From the NCBI GenBank assembly GCA_963717195.1, contig CAVQVR010000021.1:62001-126000 (forward strand): DNA of 64,000 nt, in the 5' to 3' direction. Below, piece by piece: positions 1 to 7,718 of this stretch. The translations under genes and the position numbers were made by a program. Within the stretch, counting starts at the first letter, position 1. Each line of letters starts with the position of its first letter. The notes under the pieces are model-generated. The model saw only the letters and a program-made list of their open reading frames with translations, was not told the DNA's origin and did no database searches. The DNA is from JACDAE01 sp963717195. GTDB lineage: Bacteria > Chloroflexota > Ktedonobacteria > Ktedonobacterales > Ktedonobacteraceae.

Positions 1-1706
1 CAGTCATTGGCCTTGTATGGATCGTTCGTGTCACTTTTGGATGAAACGCCCGCCGTCGTATTCCACGCGCTGATCAACGACTGCGCTCCCGTCCCGATAT
101 TATAACCCTGACTATTCTCGATCTTGCTGGCGTCGCTGCGACAATTCCCGGCACTATTACATTGAGGCGGCATCGCCCATGTCTGTTGATATTCGCCCCA
201 ACCGCCATCAAAGCTCATAATTGGTGAGCCGATAGTGCCGTTGAGGATGCGATAATCGCTGGTATTGAACTGGTGCCAGTTGGATTCGGTAAAGGCCACA
301 CCATGCAAAATCGCCGCCGAAATGTGCGGATTTCCAGTAAAACCATTCGGACACGTCCCGTAACACATCTTTGACAGTACCGGACCACCAGACAGATTGT
401 TTCCATGCACCTCAAGCATCCATTCATCTTGCTGCCTGGGATCAGCATTCGGGCTCAGATCAGGCTTCACCGCCAGGCTGGGAGTAGCCAGCAAGGCGGT
501 AAGCAGATGCGGAGAAACGACGTGCAGTTGCTTCGCCGGAACATGCCTTGTCCAAAAAGTTTGCACGATCTGACCACCTGGTGGTAGCGTCATTTCCTGA
601 GCTGCACCGGTTTTCTTGTCCTGAAGAATTAATGCCTCCTGAGATGGGACATTGGATATGCCTTGAGCCATGAGATCAGTACGTAGACTTACTACACGCG
701 CCATCACCTGCACCCTATTGTCAGCCGATATACTTAGCATGTTCACGCCTTTGCTGACATTGAAGGTGTTGAAAGGTTCCGCAACCTGTGCCGCCACACT
801 ACCACCAAAGCTGATACGTACAACTGTATATCGTAGCGGCTGCCAACTTTGTACGCGCTCACAATCAACCGAATTACCGTCGCTGCCAATACGCAGTACA
901 TTGCCAGGCAGGATATCACCTGGTAATGTCGTAATGATATCGAGATCACTGATATTTTGTACTTGCTTCTTATTCGTAGGAACACGCACCAGCGCAAGCG
1001 GTTTTCCGGGGCGGGCCAGCGTAAGAATTAAGGCGCCGGTACGGTCAATACCAACCATACGTAAAGAGTTATTACCCGCCACTTGATGCAGTAGTACGCT
1101 ATCATCCCCCTGCAAATCGATGCGATAAATCTCATCATACCCATTATTTCCGACAGCATGCGGCCCGGTTCCTCCGAGGTACGAGCCTTGCGTTCCCGTC
1201 ACAAGCACGCTGCGCGTCGTACCAGTATGATAGTAGAGCGCCTGGTTATCGCTGGACCAGACGGGTTGATCAGTGACGGCGGCTCCTGAGGACAAGAGAC
1301 TGGACTGAGTACCACTCTCAGTAGAAATGACATCAAGAGCCGCAGCATTGAACGTGTTACGCAACGGATTCAAGAGCGCTACATATCGTCCATCTGCTGA
1401 AGGAAAAAGCATTGGTGTTACAGGCGAAGAGTTCCGTGCTATCACAGCTACGGGAACGGTCGTGCTCTGATCAGTCCCCGAAGCGCGATAGATGACCAAC
1501 GGCCCGTTCGGCTGCTGCTGACTACTAAATGCAACAGTGTAAACAAGGTCATATGTATGATCCTGCCAGTTCCCCTTCACAACTAACGGTTGTTCAGGAA
1601 CAGCCTTCCCCACATGAGCTCGCGCATCAATAGACGGAAAGTGAACAAATTCAGAGAACAACAAAAACGATAGCAATATACTCATAAGAAAAACTGTTCT
1701 TTTCAT
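1..1706 (-). CDS. Secreted beta-propeller / lytic transglycosylase-like protein, 3' end outside window
   Basis: The frame stays open from the ATG at 1706 to the left edge (at least 568 codons), so the C-terminus is missing. The N-terminus is a signal peptide: MKR, then a hydrophobic stretch ending near residue 27 (SIDARA). Residues about 30-300 are rich in short beta-strand blocks with motifs such as VWSSDNQALYY and DEIYRIDL, as in PD40/WD40-like propellers. Near residue 470 comes a lysozyme-fold signature: FTESNWHQF, then MSFDGGWGEYQQTW, then YNIGTGAQSLISAW. This is the E-S-x-x-x-Q / G-x-x-Q / N-I-x-x-G pattern of SLT-type transglycosylases, with the Glu of TESN as the likely catalytic acid. 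A role in cell-wall cleavage outside the membrane is inferred. AGGAGG stands 7 nt before the start, inside a hairpin (see next entry). Confidence 0.72.
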   Translation of the reverse strand, partial: MKRTVFLMSILLSFLLFSEFVHFPSIDARAHVGKAVPEQPLVVKGNWQDHTYDLVYTVAFSSQQQPNGPLVIYRASGTDQSTTVPVAVIARNSSPVTPMLFPSADGRYVALLNPLRNTFNAAALDVISTESGTQSSLLSSGAAVTDQPVWSSDNQALYYHTGTTRSVLVTGTQGSYLGGTGPHAVGNNGYDEIYRIDLQGDDSVLLHQVAGNNSLRMVGIDRTGALILTLARPGKPLALVRVPTNKKQVQNISDLDIITTLPGDILPGNVLRIGSDGNSVDCERVQSWQPLRYTVVRISFGGSVAAQVAEPFNTFNVSKGVNMLSISADNRVQVMARVVSLRTDLMAQGISNVPSQEALILQDKKTGAAQEMTLPPGGQIVQTFWTRHVPAKQLHVVSPHLLTALLATPSLAVKPDLSPNADPRQQDEWMLEVHGNNLSGGPVLSKMCYGTCPNGFTGNPHISAAILHGVAFTESNWHQFNTSDYRILNGTIGSPIMSFDGGWGEYQQTWAMPPQCNSAGNCRSDASKIENSQGYNIGTGAQSLISAWNTTAGVSSKSDTNDPYKAND

Positions 1707-1713
1707 TATCGGC

Positions 1714-1740
1714 CCTCCTGAAACCATTATTGTCAGGAGG
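1714..1740 (-). promoter_or_regulatory. 5'-leader hairpin covering the Shine-Dalgarno site
   Basis: On the minus-strand mRNA, CCTCCTGA and TCAGGAGG form a perfect 8-bp stem with an 11-nt loop. The 3' arm contains the AGGAGG ribosome binding site of the transglycosylase-like gene, 7 nt before its ATG. Folding would hide the site, so initiation may need unfolding or a binding factor. The stem is seen directly; the regulatory role is inferred. Confidence 0.5.
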
Positions 1741-1900
1741 AACAATCCATACATTTATACGTTGTAATTTATAAAGGTGTAGTACATAGCTTTTTAAGGT
1801 CAGGTTTTGCTGATGGTTGAACTGAAAGACTCGATTATCCTTCTATTAGCCTCGGTCTGCTCACGGGCGTCCGTACAAAAATCAGGGGAAAGAAACGTTT

Positions 1901-1929
1901 TTGCAGTGCAAAACGTTATCAGTTATAAT
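1901..1929 (+). promoter_or_regulatory. Sigma-70 type promoter upstream of lepB
   Basis: TTGCAG (1901-1906) and TATAAT (1924-1929) are separated by exactly 17 bp. The expected start of transcription lies about 80 nt before the lepB start. The rest of the 311-bp gap between 1707 and 2017 holds no convincing gene; a 62-codon frame at 1807-1995 has no ribosome binding site or recognisable composition. Confidence 0.65.
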
Positions 1930-2017
1930 GTTCAGTATGGAAAACAAAGCATTACAAAAATCTATCTTTCGTCATTTCATTGCCAAATATTATGAATAAT
2001 AAACAGAGAGGTTTAGC

Positions 2018-2578
2018 TTGAAACGTTCACATCTGACCCGCGAAGTTATTGAAACTGTTGCGTTAACACTTCTTATCTTCCTCGTCATCCACTTTCTCAT
2101 CCAGAGCTATCATGTCGAAGGTCCAAGTATGGAGCCTGGATTGAATACCGATGAATATGTCCTGGTCAATAAAGTATCGTATCTCTTTCAAGCTCCGGCG
2201 CGGGGAGATGTTATTATCTTTCACTACCCGAAAGATACTACACAGGACTATATCAAGCGTATTATTGGCCTCCCCGGTGATACGGTGAAGATCGACCAGA
2301 CACATGTATGGGTTGATGGGGTTCTATTAAATGAGCCATATATCAGTCAGCCTCTTAACCCCGATGTCAACCAACAAGACATTTCCTGGAAGGTTCCCCC
2401 CGGTGATTATTTTGTGCTGGGCGATAACCGACCAGTGAGTGATGATTCCCGCTACTGGGGGTTTGTGCCTAAAAGTTTAATTGTTGGTAGGGCAATACTG
2501 GTTTACTGGCCAGTTACTGAATGGGAAATAGTCAATAGCCACCAATCGATATATGTGAAGATTAAGGCCAATAGTTAA
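2018..2578 (+). CDS. lepB: Signal peptidase I
   Basis: This 186-residue protein is a type I leader peptidase, which removes Sec signal peptides on the outer face of the membrane. One N-terminal membrane anchor (residues about 10-30) is followed by the catalytic Ser box GPSMEPGL (Ser37) and the Lys box YIKRIIGLPGD (Lys80). A GDNRPVSDDSRYWG box follows near residue 140. All hallmark boxes of the S26A family are present, and the length is typical of short Gram-positive-type enzymes. The start is TTG with AGAGAGG 6-8 nt upstream; no better ATG exists in frame. A good promoter lies about 80 nt upstream, and the next gene follows after 91 nt on the same strand. Confidence 0.93.
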   Translation: MKRSHLTREVIETVALTLLIFLVIHFLIQSYHVEGPSMEPGLNTDEYVLVNKVSYLFQAPARGDVIIFHYPKDTTQDYIKRIIGLPGDTVKIDQTHVWVDGVLLNEPYISQPLNPDVNQQDISWKVPPGDYFVLGDNRPVSDDSRYWGFVPKSLIVGRAILVYWPVTEWEIVNSHQSIYVKIKANS

Positions 2579-2669
2579 ACTAAAAAAGGAAGTAGCAGAG
2601 TAGCATGCAACACCCTGAGAGACAGCTCTTACCTCACCCGGCACACCGTAGCGTAGAGAGAAGGCTGAT

Positions 2670-3233
2670 ATGAGCAACAAAGATTATAAAGAAAATGAAG
2701 AATATAACCTGTATCCAGAGGACGACGAATCTATGTCGTCTGCATTCACGCTACCTGGAAACCGTTTAAGCATTGCCCTGATCATCGGGATAGCGGCTGG
2801 CATCGTAATGGCACTGATCTACTTTCTGGTTCCATTTTTGAACGCCCAGGCATTCCAACAGGCAGCAGCGCTGGGTGGAAAGATGAGCTATAAAACGGCT
2901 GTGACGGTGACCGAGTTAAGATGTGTGGGTATTTTCCTGGCGATAGTGATCTGCGCTTTGGTGGGCTACTTTGTAGGGAAATTTGCAGTGCAACGTCGTC
3001 TCGGTTTTCTCGCGGGCTTTATCGCAGGAGCTATCTTCTCCCTTGGTGAGACTATCGCAAGCTATATTCCCAGTTCCCCAGGCAGTTCTGCCACACCGCC
3101 TTTCTCACCTGCCTATATTCTGCCCTTCCTGGTCATCACCTTGATCCTCGGCTGTCTGGGAGGACTGATTAGCATGCTCGTTACGTGGATGAAGACGCGC
3201 AAACATCCTTATTATACAGGAGCCTGGGAATAG
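2670..3233 (+). CDS. Four-helix membrane protein of unknown function
   Basis: The protein has 187 residues. An acidic cytoplasmic N-terminus (about 30 residues, NEEYNLYPEDDES) is followed by hydrophobic segments at about 34-56, 85-107, 112-132 and 148-170, with a short basic tail. The two middle helices are joined by a basic loop (AVQRR), consistent with the positive-inside rule. I recognise no family motif. It lies 91 nt downstream of lepB and may share its transcript. A perfect inverted repeat follows 39 nt after the stop and could end the transcript. Confidence 0.6.
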   Translation: MSNKDYKENEEYNLYPEDDESMSSAFTLPGNRLSIALIIGIAAGIVMALIYFLVPFLNAQAFQQAAALGGKMSYKTAVTVTELRCVGIFLAIVICALVGYFVGKFAVQRRLGFLAGFIAGAIFSLGETIASYIPSSPGSSATPPFSPAYILPFLVITLILGCLGGLISMLVTWMKTRKHPYYTGAWE

Positions 3234-3272
3234 AGATAGACCCCCTCTTTTATTCATGAACAAGAGGCGTAA

Positions 3273-3318
3273 GGACCCGATAATGCTCTTTAAAAAATTA
3301 AACAACATTATCGGGTCC
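3273..3318. repeat. Perfect 13-bp inverted repeat, terminator-like, GTCCCTAC end
   Basis: GGACCCGATAATG (3273-3285) is repeated inverted at 3306-3318 with a 20-nt AT-rich loop. The right arm continues into CCCTAC, the terminal motif of the dispersed palindrome family described in the findings. It lies between the membrane protein and the sigma factor and could act as a terminator, although no clear T-run follows directly. Confidence 0.5.
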
Positions 3319-3524
3319 CTACCCCTTTTGGATTCCAGTCAGAATGGTGGACAAGCTGGACGTTTCTATCAAGTTTGACAGTACTTGCCTTTACGCGCAA
3401 CGTTGTAACGCTCACCTGTATTACACAGTGAAAAACAGCAGGATCGAAGAAAGGAGCCGATCTAATCGCCAAACAGCCTCCCTACCATGAGAACAGACCT
3501 GATCGCCTGATCTGGCTCACGAAA

Positions 3525-4643
3525 ATGTATCGTGCCTATGCACCCGATCTCCAGCGCTATATCTATAGCAAAGTTGGCGATCCATTCCTGGCTGAGGATC
3601 TGACCAGCACGGTCTTCCTCAAAGCACTACGTTGGCTGAAGGAGGATCAGAGCGAAGAAAGCGCTCGTGGCTGGCTCTATGCAACTGCTCGCTCGTCCAT
3701 CGTGGATTCCTGGCAGGCATCAGGTCAGTACGAGACTCTTGCTCTGACTGGCATGGAGGATCAGCTCATCCCGCAAATGGAGAACGCGGATTTTGTCCAG
3801 CAGCAGGCCGAAATCCGTGTACAACTGCTCCTGAGCCGCCTATCCGAACGCGAGCGGAAAGTGCTCACGCTACGCTATCTTCAAGGCTATAGTGCCGCTG
3901 AGGTCGCAGCAGCTCTGGACACAAACGCGGGCCATATTCGAGTCTTGCAACTACGCGCATTAAAACATGCTGCTCAACTGGAAAGACAGGAAAGGAACGT
4001 TCACGCCATGCAAGAACAAGAAGCACCATTCGACTCATTTGCCCAACTCTTGAGTCCGGAAAGTCTTCGCGTACTCTCTCTAGCCCGTGAGGAAGCTTTG
4101 AACCTGAAGCACAATTTTATTGGCACCGAGCATCTTCTATGGGGTCTCGTAAGTGAAGGGAGCCTCACCTCGTTTTTGACTCCACTGAATATCACGCCTG
4201 AAAGTATACATAAAGGCATCGTTTTCATCTATGATCGGCAGGCGCAATGGACCCAGGCGGCAACTCAGACAACGTCATCCGCCGACATGTCACCTGACCC
4301 GCTCAAAATACTCACACCTCGTACCCAACAGACGCTAATTCTGGCTGGAAACGAGATGAAAAGTCAGGGAGAGCAGAGCATACGCCCGGCTCATCTCCTG
4401 CTTGGTCTCATCAATGAAGGTTCGGGTATTGGAGTTGGACTGCTTCGTTCAATCGGCGTGAACCTCTTGCAGGCACGTTCAGCACTGATCCCTTCCACTA
4501 CCGCTCAAGCATGTTCCTTCTGTGGTCGAAATGGATCTATGGTGAAACGCATCTTTATTGCAGAAACGAATGCAGGCAATGCTCTGCCATCTGCATTTAT
4601 CTGCGATCAATGTGTGGAACGATTTCATGGAATGCTCTATTAA
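3525..4643 (+). CDS. ECF sigma factor fused to Clp_N repeats and a ClpX-type zinc finger
   Basis: There are 372 residues from the ATG. Residues 1-55 match sigma region 2 (APDLQRYIYSKVGDPFLAEDLTSTVF), and about 95-150 match region 4 (LLSRLSERERKVLTLRYLQG, then a helix-turn-helix). Residues about 165-325 hold two repeats of the Clp N-terminal type: SLAREEALNLKHNFIGTEHL and LILAGNEMKSQGEQSIRPAH, each with an H-L-L-x-G-L core. A Cys4 finger (C330, C333, C360, C363) resembles the zf-C4 of ClpX. A plain ECF factor is about 190 residues, so half of this protein is extra. The Clp-type domains suggest activity controlled by a Clp adaptor or misfolded protein; this is inference. The frame is open upstream, and an ATC at 3465 has AAGGAG at ideal spacing, so the true N-terminus may be 20 residues longer. 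Confidence 0.8.
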   Translation: MYRAYAPDLQRYIYSKVGDPFLAEDLTSTVFLKALRWLKEDQSEESARGWLYATARSSIVDSWQASGQYETLALTGMEDQLIPQMENADFVQQQAEIRVQLLLSRLSERERKVLTLRYLQGYSAAEVAAALDTNAGHIRVLQLRALKHAAQLERQERNVHAMQEQEAPFDSFAQLLSPESLRVLSLAREEALNLKHNFIGTEHLLWGLVSEGSLTSFLTPLNITPESIHKGIVFIYDRQAQWTQAATQTTSSADMSPDPLKILTPRTQQTLILAGNEMKSQGEQSIRPAHLLLGLINEGSGIGVGLLRSIGVNLLQARSALIPSTTAQACSFCGRNGSMVKRIFIAETNAGNALPSAFICDQCVERFHGMLY

Positions 4644-4749
4644 TCATTCTTTATTCAATATGTACCCCTTTTTATTCCCTCTCCGTTCTGCTAGAGTAAA
4701 ATAATACTGGCAACTACGTGGACCACAGATAAGAAAAAGGAGTAATTTC

Positions 4750-5316
4750 ATGCCTCGATCAGCCGCGACGAGGTCGCATGGACAGCGAAAAAAACGGCGT
4801 CAGCAGAATCTCACCCAGGCTCCAAAGCCACCTGTAGAGATTGTGAAGGCCAAAAAGCGCTGGCCCTGGCTTATCGTATTGATCGTAGCCATTATTCTTG
4901 TTAGCTTCGGCATCTGGCATGTTGCATCCAGCTCAGCCTCATATGCGAGCACATCCGCGAAAACATCCACAACGACTGCCTCAACGCCCTTGCCCACAGC
5001 AACGCCAACGCCACAACGCATCTGGAACACATTTCTCACTGTGAGCGGCGGCAATGGGACAAAAAACACCCAGAAGTTTAAAGTGCCCGCCGATTGGCAA
5101 TTCACCTGGAGTTGTAAAGGAGTAGATGGCGTTGATGGCGGACTCTATATCGTTATTTACAATGCAAATGGTAGCCTCTATAACGCAGGTGCACAGGTTA
5201 CATGCCTGGCTACCAAACAGGTAATCGGCAGTGCGGAAGAGCATCAAAGCGGCGATGTCTATCTTAACATTAATGGCAACGGCCCCTGGACTGTGACCGT
5301 CCAGAAGCCGCAATAA
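4750..5316 (+). CDS. Membrane-anchored extracellular protein, unknown
   Basis: The 188-residue protein starts with a basic cytoplasmic tail (residues 1-36, many Arg, Lys and Gln), then one transmembrane helix (about 38-58). A Ser/Thr/Pro-rich linker (about 60-92) precedes an extracellular beta-rich domain (about 93-188) with a GLYIVIYNANGSLYNAG core and a terminal GPWTVTVQKPQ. Two Cys residues in the domain (WSCKG, VTCLA) could pair. The architecture resembles small tethered beta-sandwich proteins, but I do not recognise a named family. AAGGAG lies 9 nt before the ATG. Confidence 0.6.
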   Translation: MPRSAATRSHGQRKKRRQQNLTQAPKPPVEIVKAKKRWPWLIVLIVAIILVSFGIWHVASSSASYASTSAKTSTTTASTPLPTATPTPQRIWNTFLTVSGGNGTKNTQKFKVPADWQFTWSCKGVDGVDGGLYIVIYNANGSLYNAGAQVTCLATKQVIGSAEEHQSGDVYLNINGNGPWTVTVQKPQ

Positions 5317-5403
5317 TGGTGTGCGTTTTCTGCATCCTTTCCTGCATGAAATACGTATTTTAAATAAATCGCACCATTACAAGATAATGCAGCTACTCTA
5401 AAA

Positions 5404-5916
5404 CTAACTCTCCACAATCTCCACCGAATAGAGAGCGTCGCCAGGCTGGCGATCACGCTGCGGATCACGCTCGCGAATCGCCTGTAGCACATCCATACCT
5501 TGAACGATCTGACCGAATACACCATGTTTACCATTCAGGTGGGGAGTTGGCCCATACGTGATGAAGAACTGCGACCCATTCGTATGAGGACCAGCATTCG
5601 CCATCGACAGAATACCAGCCTTATCATGCTTGAGCGCAAGTGCGCCAGCCTCGTCACGGAACTTATAACCAGGACCGCCAGTTCCCGTTCCCGTCGGGTC
5701 ACCAGCCTGAGCCATAAAGCCACCAATCACACGATGGAACGTCGTATTATTGTAAAAGCCCTCACGTGCCAGGAACACAAAATTGTTCACGGTAACCGGT
5801 GCCTGGGCTGCAAACAACTCAACACTAATATCGCCCTTCGCTGTATGCAAGATCGCCGTATATCTCTTCTTCGGATCGATCTGCAATGCAGGCGCTTCTC
5901 TATACTGATTTGCCAT
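5404..5916 (-). CDS. Cytoplasmic cyclophilin-type peptidyl-prolyl isomerase
   Basis: The 170-residue protein is almost entirely one cyclophilin domain, without signal peptide, and so catalyses cis-trans isomerisation of Xaa-Pro bonds in the cytoplasm. It contains the usual blocks: VNNFVFLAREGFYNNTTFHRV (Arg of FHRV is catalytic), FMAQAGDPTGTGTGGPGYKF, NGSQFFIT and LNGKHGVFGQI. AGGAGG lies 7 nt before the ATG. The next gene upstream on the same strand is a membrane-anchored paralogue, separated by a palindrome. Confidence 0.9.
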   Translation of the reverse strand: MANQYREAPALQIDPKKRYTAILHTAKGDISVELFAAQAPVTVNNFVFLAREGFYNNTTFHRVIGGFMAQAGDPTGTGTGGPGYKFRDEAGALALKHDKAGILSMANAGPHTNGSQFFITYGPTPHLNGKHGVFGQIVQGMDVLQAIRERDPQRDRQPGDALYSVEIVES

Positions 5917-5950
5917 AAATACCTCCTGATATGAAACAACGTAGGAACCT

Positions 5951-6015
5951 GATTGCTAAACCTGTGGATTGATAAGCCCATGCGGTTTGATAAGCCCTAT
6001 ACAGGTTTAGCAATC
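5951..6015. repeat. 15-bp perfect inverted repeat between the two cyclophilin genes
   Basis: GATTGCTAAACCTGT (5951-5965) recurs inverted at 6001-6015 around a 35-nt loop that itself holds two near copies of TTGATAAGCCC. It lies 36 nt upstream of the downstream cyclophilin start. It could separate the two transcripts or belong to the dispersed palindromes, since GTAGG and CCTAC occur just outside the arms. Confidence 0.5.
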
Positions 6016-6059
6016 GGACACCCTACACAACATTTTCTGCGAACCCTGACAACAGGGTA

Positions 6060-7085
6060 TTAAGATGCTGGAACTACTACGACATGATTCATAACGTCCG
6101 GCTTAATACCTTTAATAGCTGCATCGGTACTGCTAGGATCGGGTCCCTGAATCTGTAACGCGACATTCATTCCTTTTACGATAATCCCAAACAGATTATA
6201 CGACTTTGCCAGCGCCTTTGAGTTGTCACCCAGGTTGATGAAGAACTGACTTCCATTCGTATTGGCACCAGAGTTCGCCATCGCAAGCGTACCGGCATAG
6301 TAGTTGTATTTGACTGGCTCATCGTTAAACTTGTAGCCAGGCCCACCAGTACCAGTTCCCAATGGATCACCACCCTGCGCAATCTTCAATGAACCCGTTG
6401 GTAAGACGCGATGGAAAACGGTGCCATCATAAAATTTGTTCGCGGCCAGGAAGAAGAAATTATTCACCGTCTGTGGTGCCCAATCTGGCCTCAATTCAAC
6501 CACGATCAGACCACGATTCGTATTGATACCCGCGCAATACACCTTCTTGGTATTAATCACCATAGGAGGGGGACTGGCATACGTGTGCTTATTAGCATTG
6601 AACTGTGCTGTCGTTGGTGCCGCTGAGGTATCGGTAATCTTGCTGATAATACTCGAAGCAAGGCACGGTGAAGCTGCAATTAATGTCTTCTGAGATGCTG
6701 GCATAGCTGCCACGACCGCGGTGGCATTCGCAACAGCCGTTGCAGCTATCGCCGTGGCCGTTGCGGGCGCGTGTACAGCTACTGCCGTGGCGGTCTTCTG
6801 CGCACTGGCTGTAGCTTGTGCGCTCACAGTCGGCTTTGTTACAGGCTTCGGTAGTGCGAATGGCCCGACATGGTCCTTATACAGTGCAAATATACCGACA
6901 GCAATTAAAACAAGCACAATTGCGGTCGCCCAGGGATAACGCGCGATACCACGAGCTGGCGGCTTGTAGCCAGGTAAACGCCGCTGCTCGGCTTCCTTAA
7001 CCTCAAGCCTCGGCAGCTCGGTAGCATGCGCTCTAGCAATTTTCGCGGCGCGTTTACTCGCAGCACGCTTTGTCGTCTTTGGCAT
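6060..7085 (-). CDS. Membrane-anchored cyclophilin-type peptidyl-prolyl isomerase
   Basis: There are 341 residues: a basic cytoplasmic segment (1-45), one transmembrane helix (about 49-68, WATAIVLVLIAVGIFALY), then a long Ala/Thr/Val-rich linker (about 80-130) of near-repetitive ATA units. A cyclophilin domain follows (about 180-341) with FHRVLPTGSLKIAQGGDPLG, GSQFFINLGD and YNLFGIIVKG. The catalytic Arg and the Gln and Phe residues are retained. It probably assists folding of exported proteins on the outer face of the membrane. The low-complexity linker is encoded by near-repeats of GCN codons. The start ATG lies 160 bp from the DnaA-box cluster. Confidence 0.88.
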   Translation of the reverse strand: MPKTTKRAASKRAAKIARAHATELPRLEVKEAEQRRLPGYKPPARGIARYPWATAIVLVLIAVGIFALYKDHVGPFALPKPVTKPTVSAQATASAQKTATAVAVHAPATATAIAATAVANATAVVAAMPASQKTLIAASPCLASSIISKITDTSAAPTTAQFNANKHTYASPPPMVINTKKVYCAGINTNRGLIVVELRPDWAPQTVNNFFFLAANKFYDGTVFHRVLPTGSLKIAQGGDPLGTGTGGPGYKFNDEPVKYNYYAGTLAMANSGANTNGSQFFINLGDNSKALAKSYNLFGIIVKGMNVALQIQGPDPSSTDAAIKGIKPDVMNHVVVVPAS

Positions 7086-7246
7086 AAGTCCTTAGTGATG
7101 CTCCTTCTACGATTACAAGACCCATAAAACCCGTGCATGTCTTTGTGCTATAATAGCGTCCTCGCTCTCTCTGGTCAAGCCCTCCACCTCCTCACCCATA
7201 TTTCCCCCCCTCTCTTGATCATTTTTCATCACTCTTAACGAATTTC

Positions 7247-7390
7247 GGTGGATAACTCGGTGGATAAAGATGTGGATAAGTAGGGATAACTCAACTACGT
7301 TGGTGGATAAGTCGGGGATAACTTGGAATTATGTAATGTCAGCCTTAATCCTACGCTCAGGCCAGTTTTCCACTTATCCACTTATCCACA
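7247..7390. other. Cluster of eight DnaA-box-like 9-mers: candidate replication origin (oriC)
   Basis: Within 144 bp there are eight matches or near matches to TTATCCACA. Six read on the minus strand: 7247-7255, 7259-7267, 7271-7279 (exact), 7281-7289, 7302-7310 and 7313-7321. Two read on the plus strand: 7374-7382 and 7382-7390 (exact). The AT-rich stretch to about 7470 would suit an unwinding element. The cluster sits between divergent genes directly upstream of dnaB-dnaD-dnaI. No dnaA gene lies in the window, so the alternative is DnaA regulation of the dnaB promoter. The 633-bp gap 7086-7718 holds no credible gene. Confidence 0.6.
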
Positions 7391-7520
7391 TAGCACAGCC
7401 ATTGCTACCATTTGATTTCCCACGCAATATTCGTTAAACTTTGGGAACACGAGATTTGGGAAAGCAATTATTCAACCATTAGCCGCGCTCACCAACGTAT
7501 CGAACGTATGTGCGAATATA

Positions 7521-7529
7521 TGCTATAAT
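7521..7529 (+). promoter_or_regulatory. Extended -10 promoter for the dnaB operon
   Basis: TGC directly precedes TATAAT (7524-7529), the extended -10 form; no good -35 is visible at the right distance. Another TGC-TATAAT lies at 7146-7154 on the same strand, before the DnaA-box cluster. Transcripts would have leaders of about 180 and 560 nt before the dnaB GTG. Confidence 0.45.
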
Positions 7530-7718
7530 GCATGGTGCCGCCACACATATCGAACGTCGGGCAGACATTTATGCGCTATTATTTTATGAGAGGATTCCGC
7601 GGCTCATGGTTGGATTCTGGTGCTAGAGGGAACAAGCACTATCAATTAACATTATGGAATGGTTACCCATTGCCGTATTGTCATGCCCTCATGGGCGAAG
7701 CGAGCTGGAGCCTGAGAC

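Noticed and set aside
1807..1995. 62-codon frame before lepB
   Set aside because: It contains the promoter of lepB and lacks a ribosome binding site.
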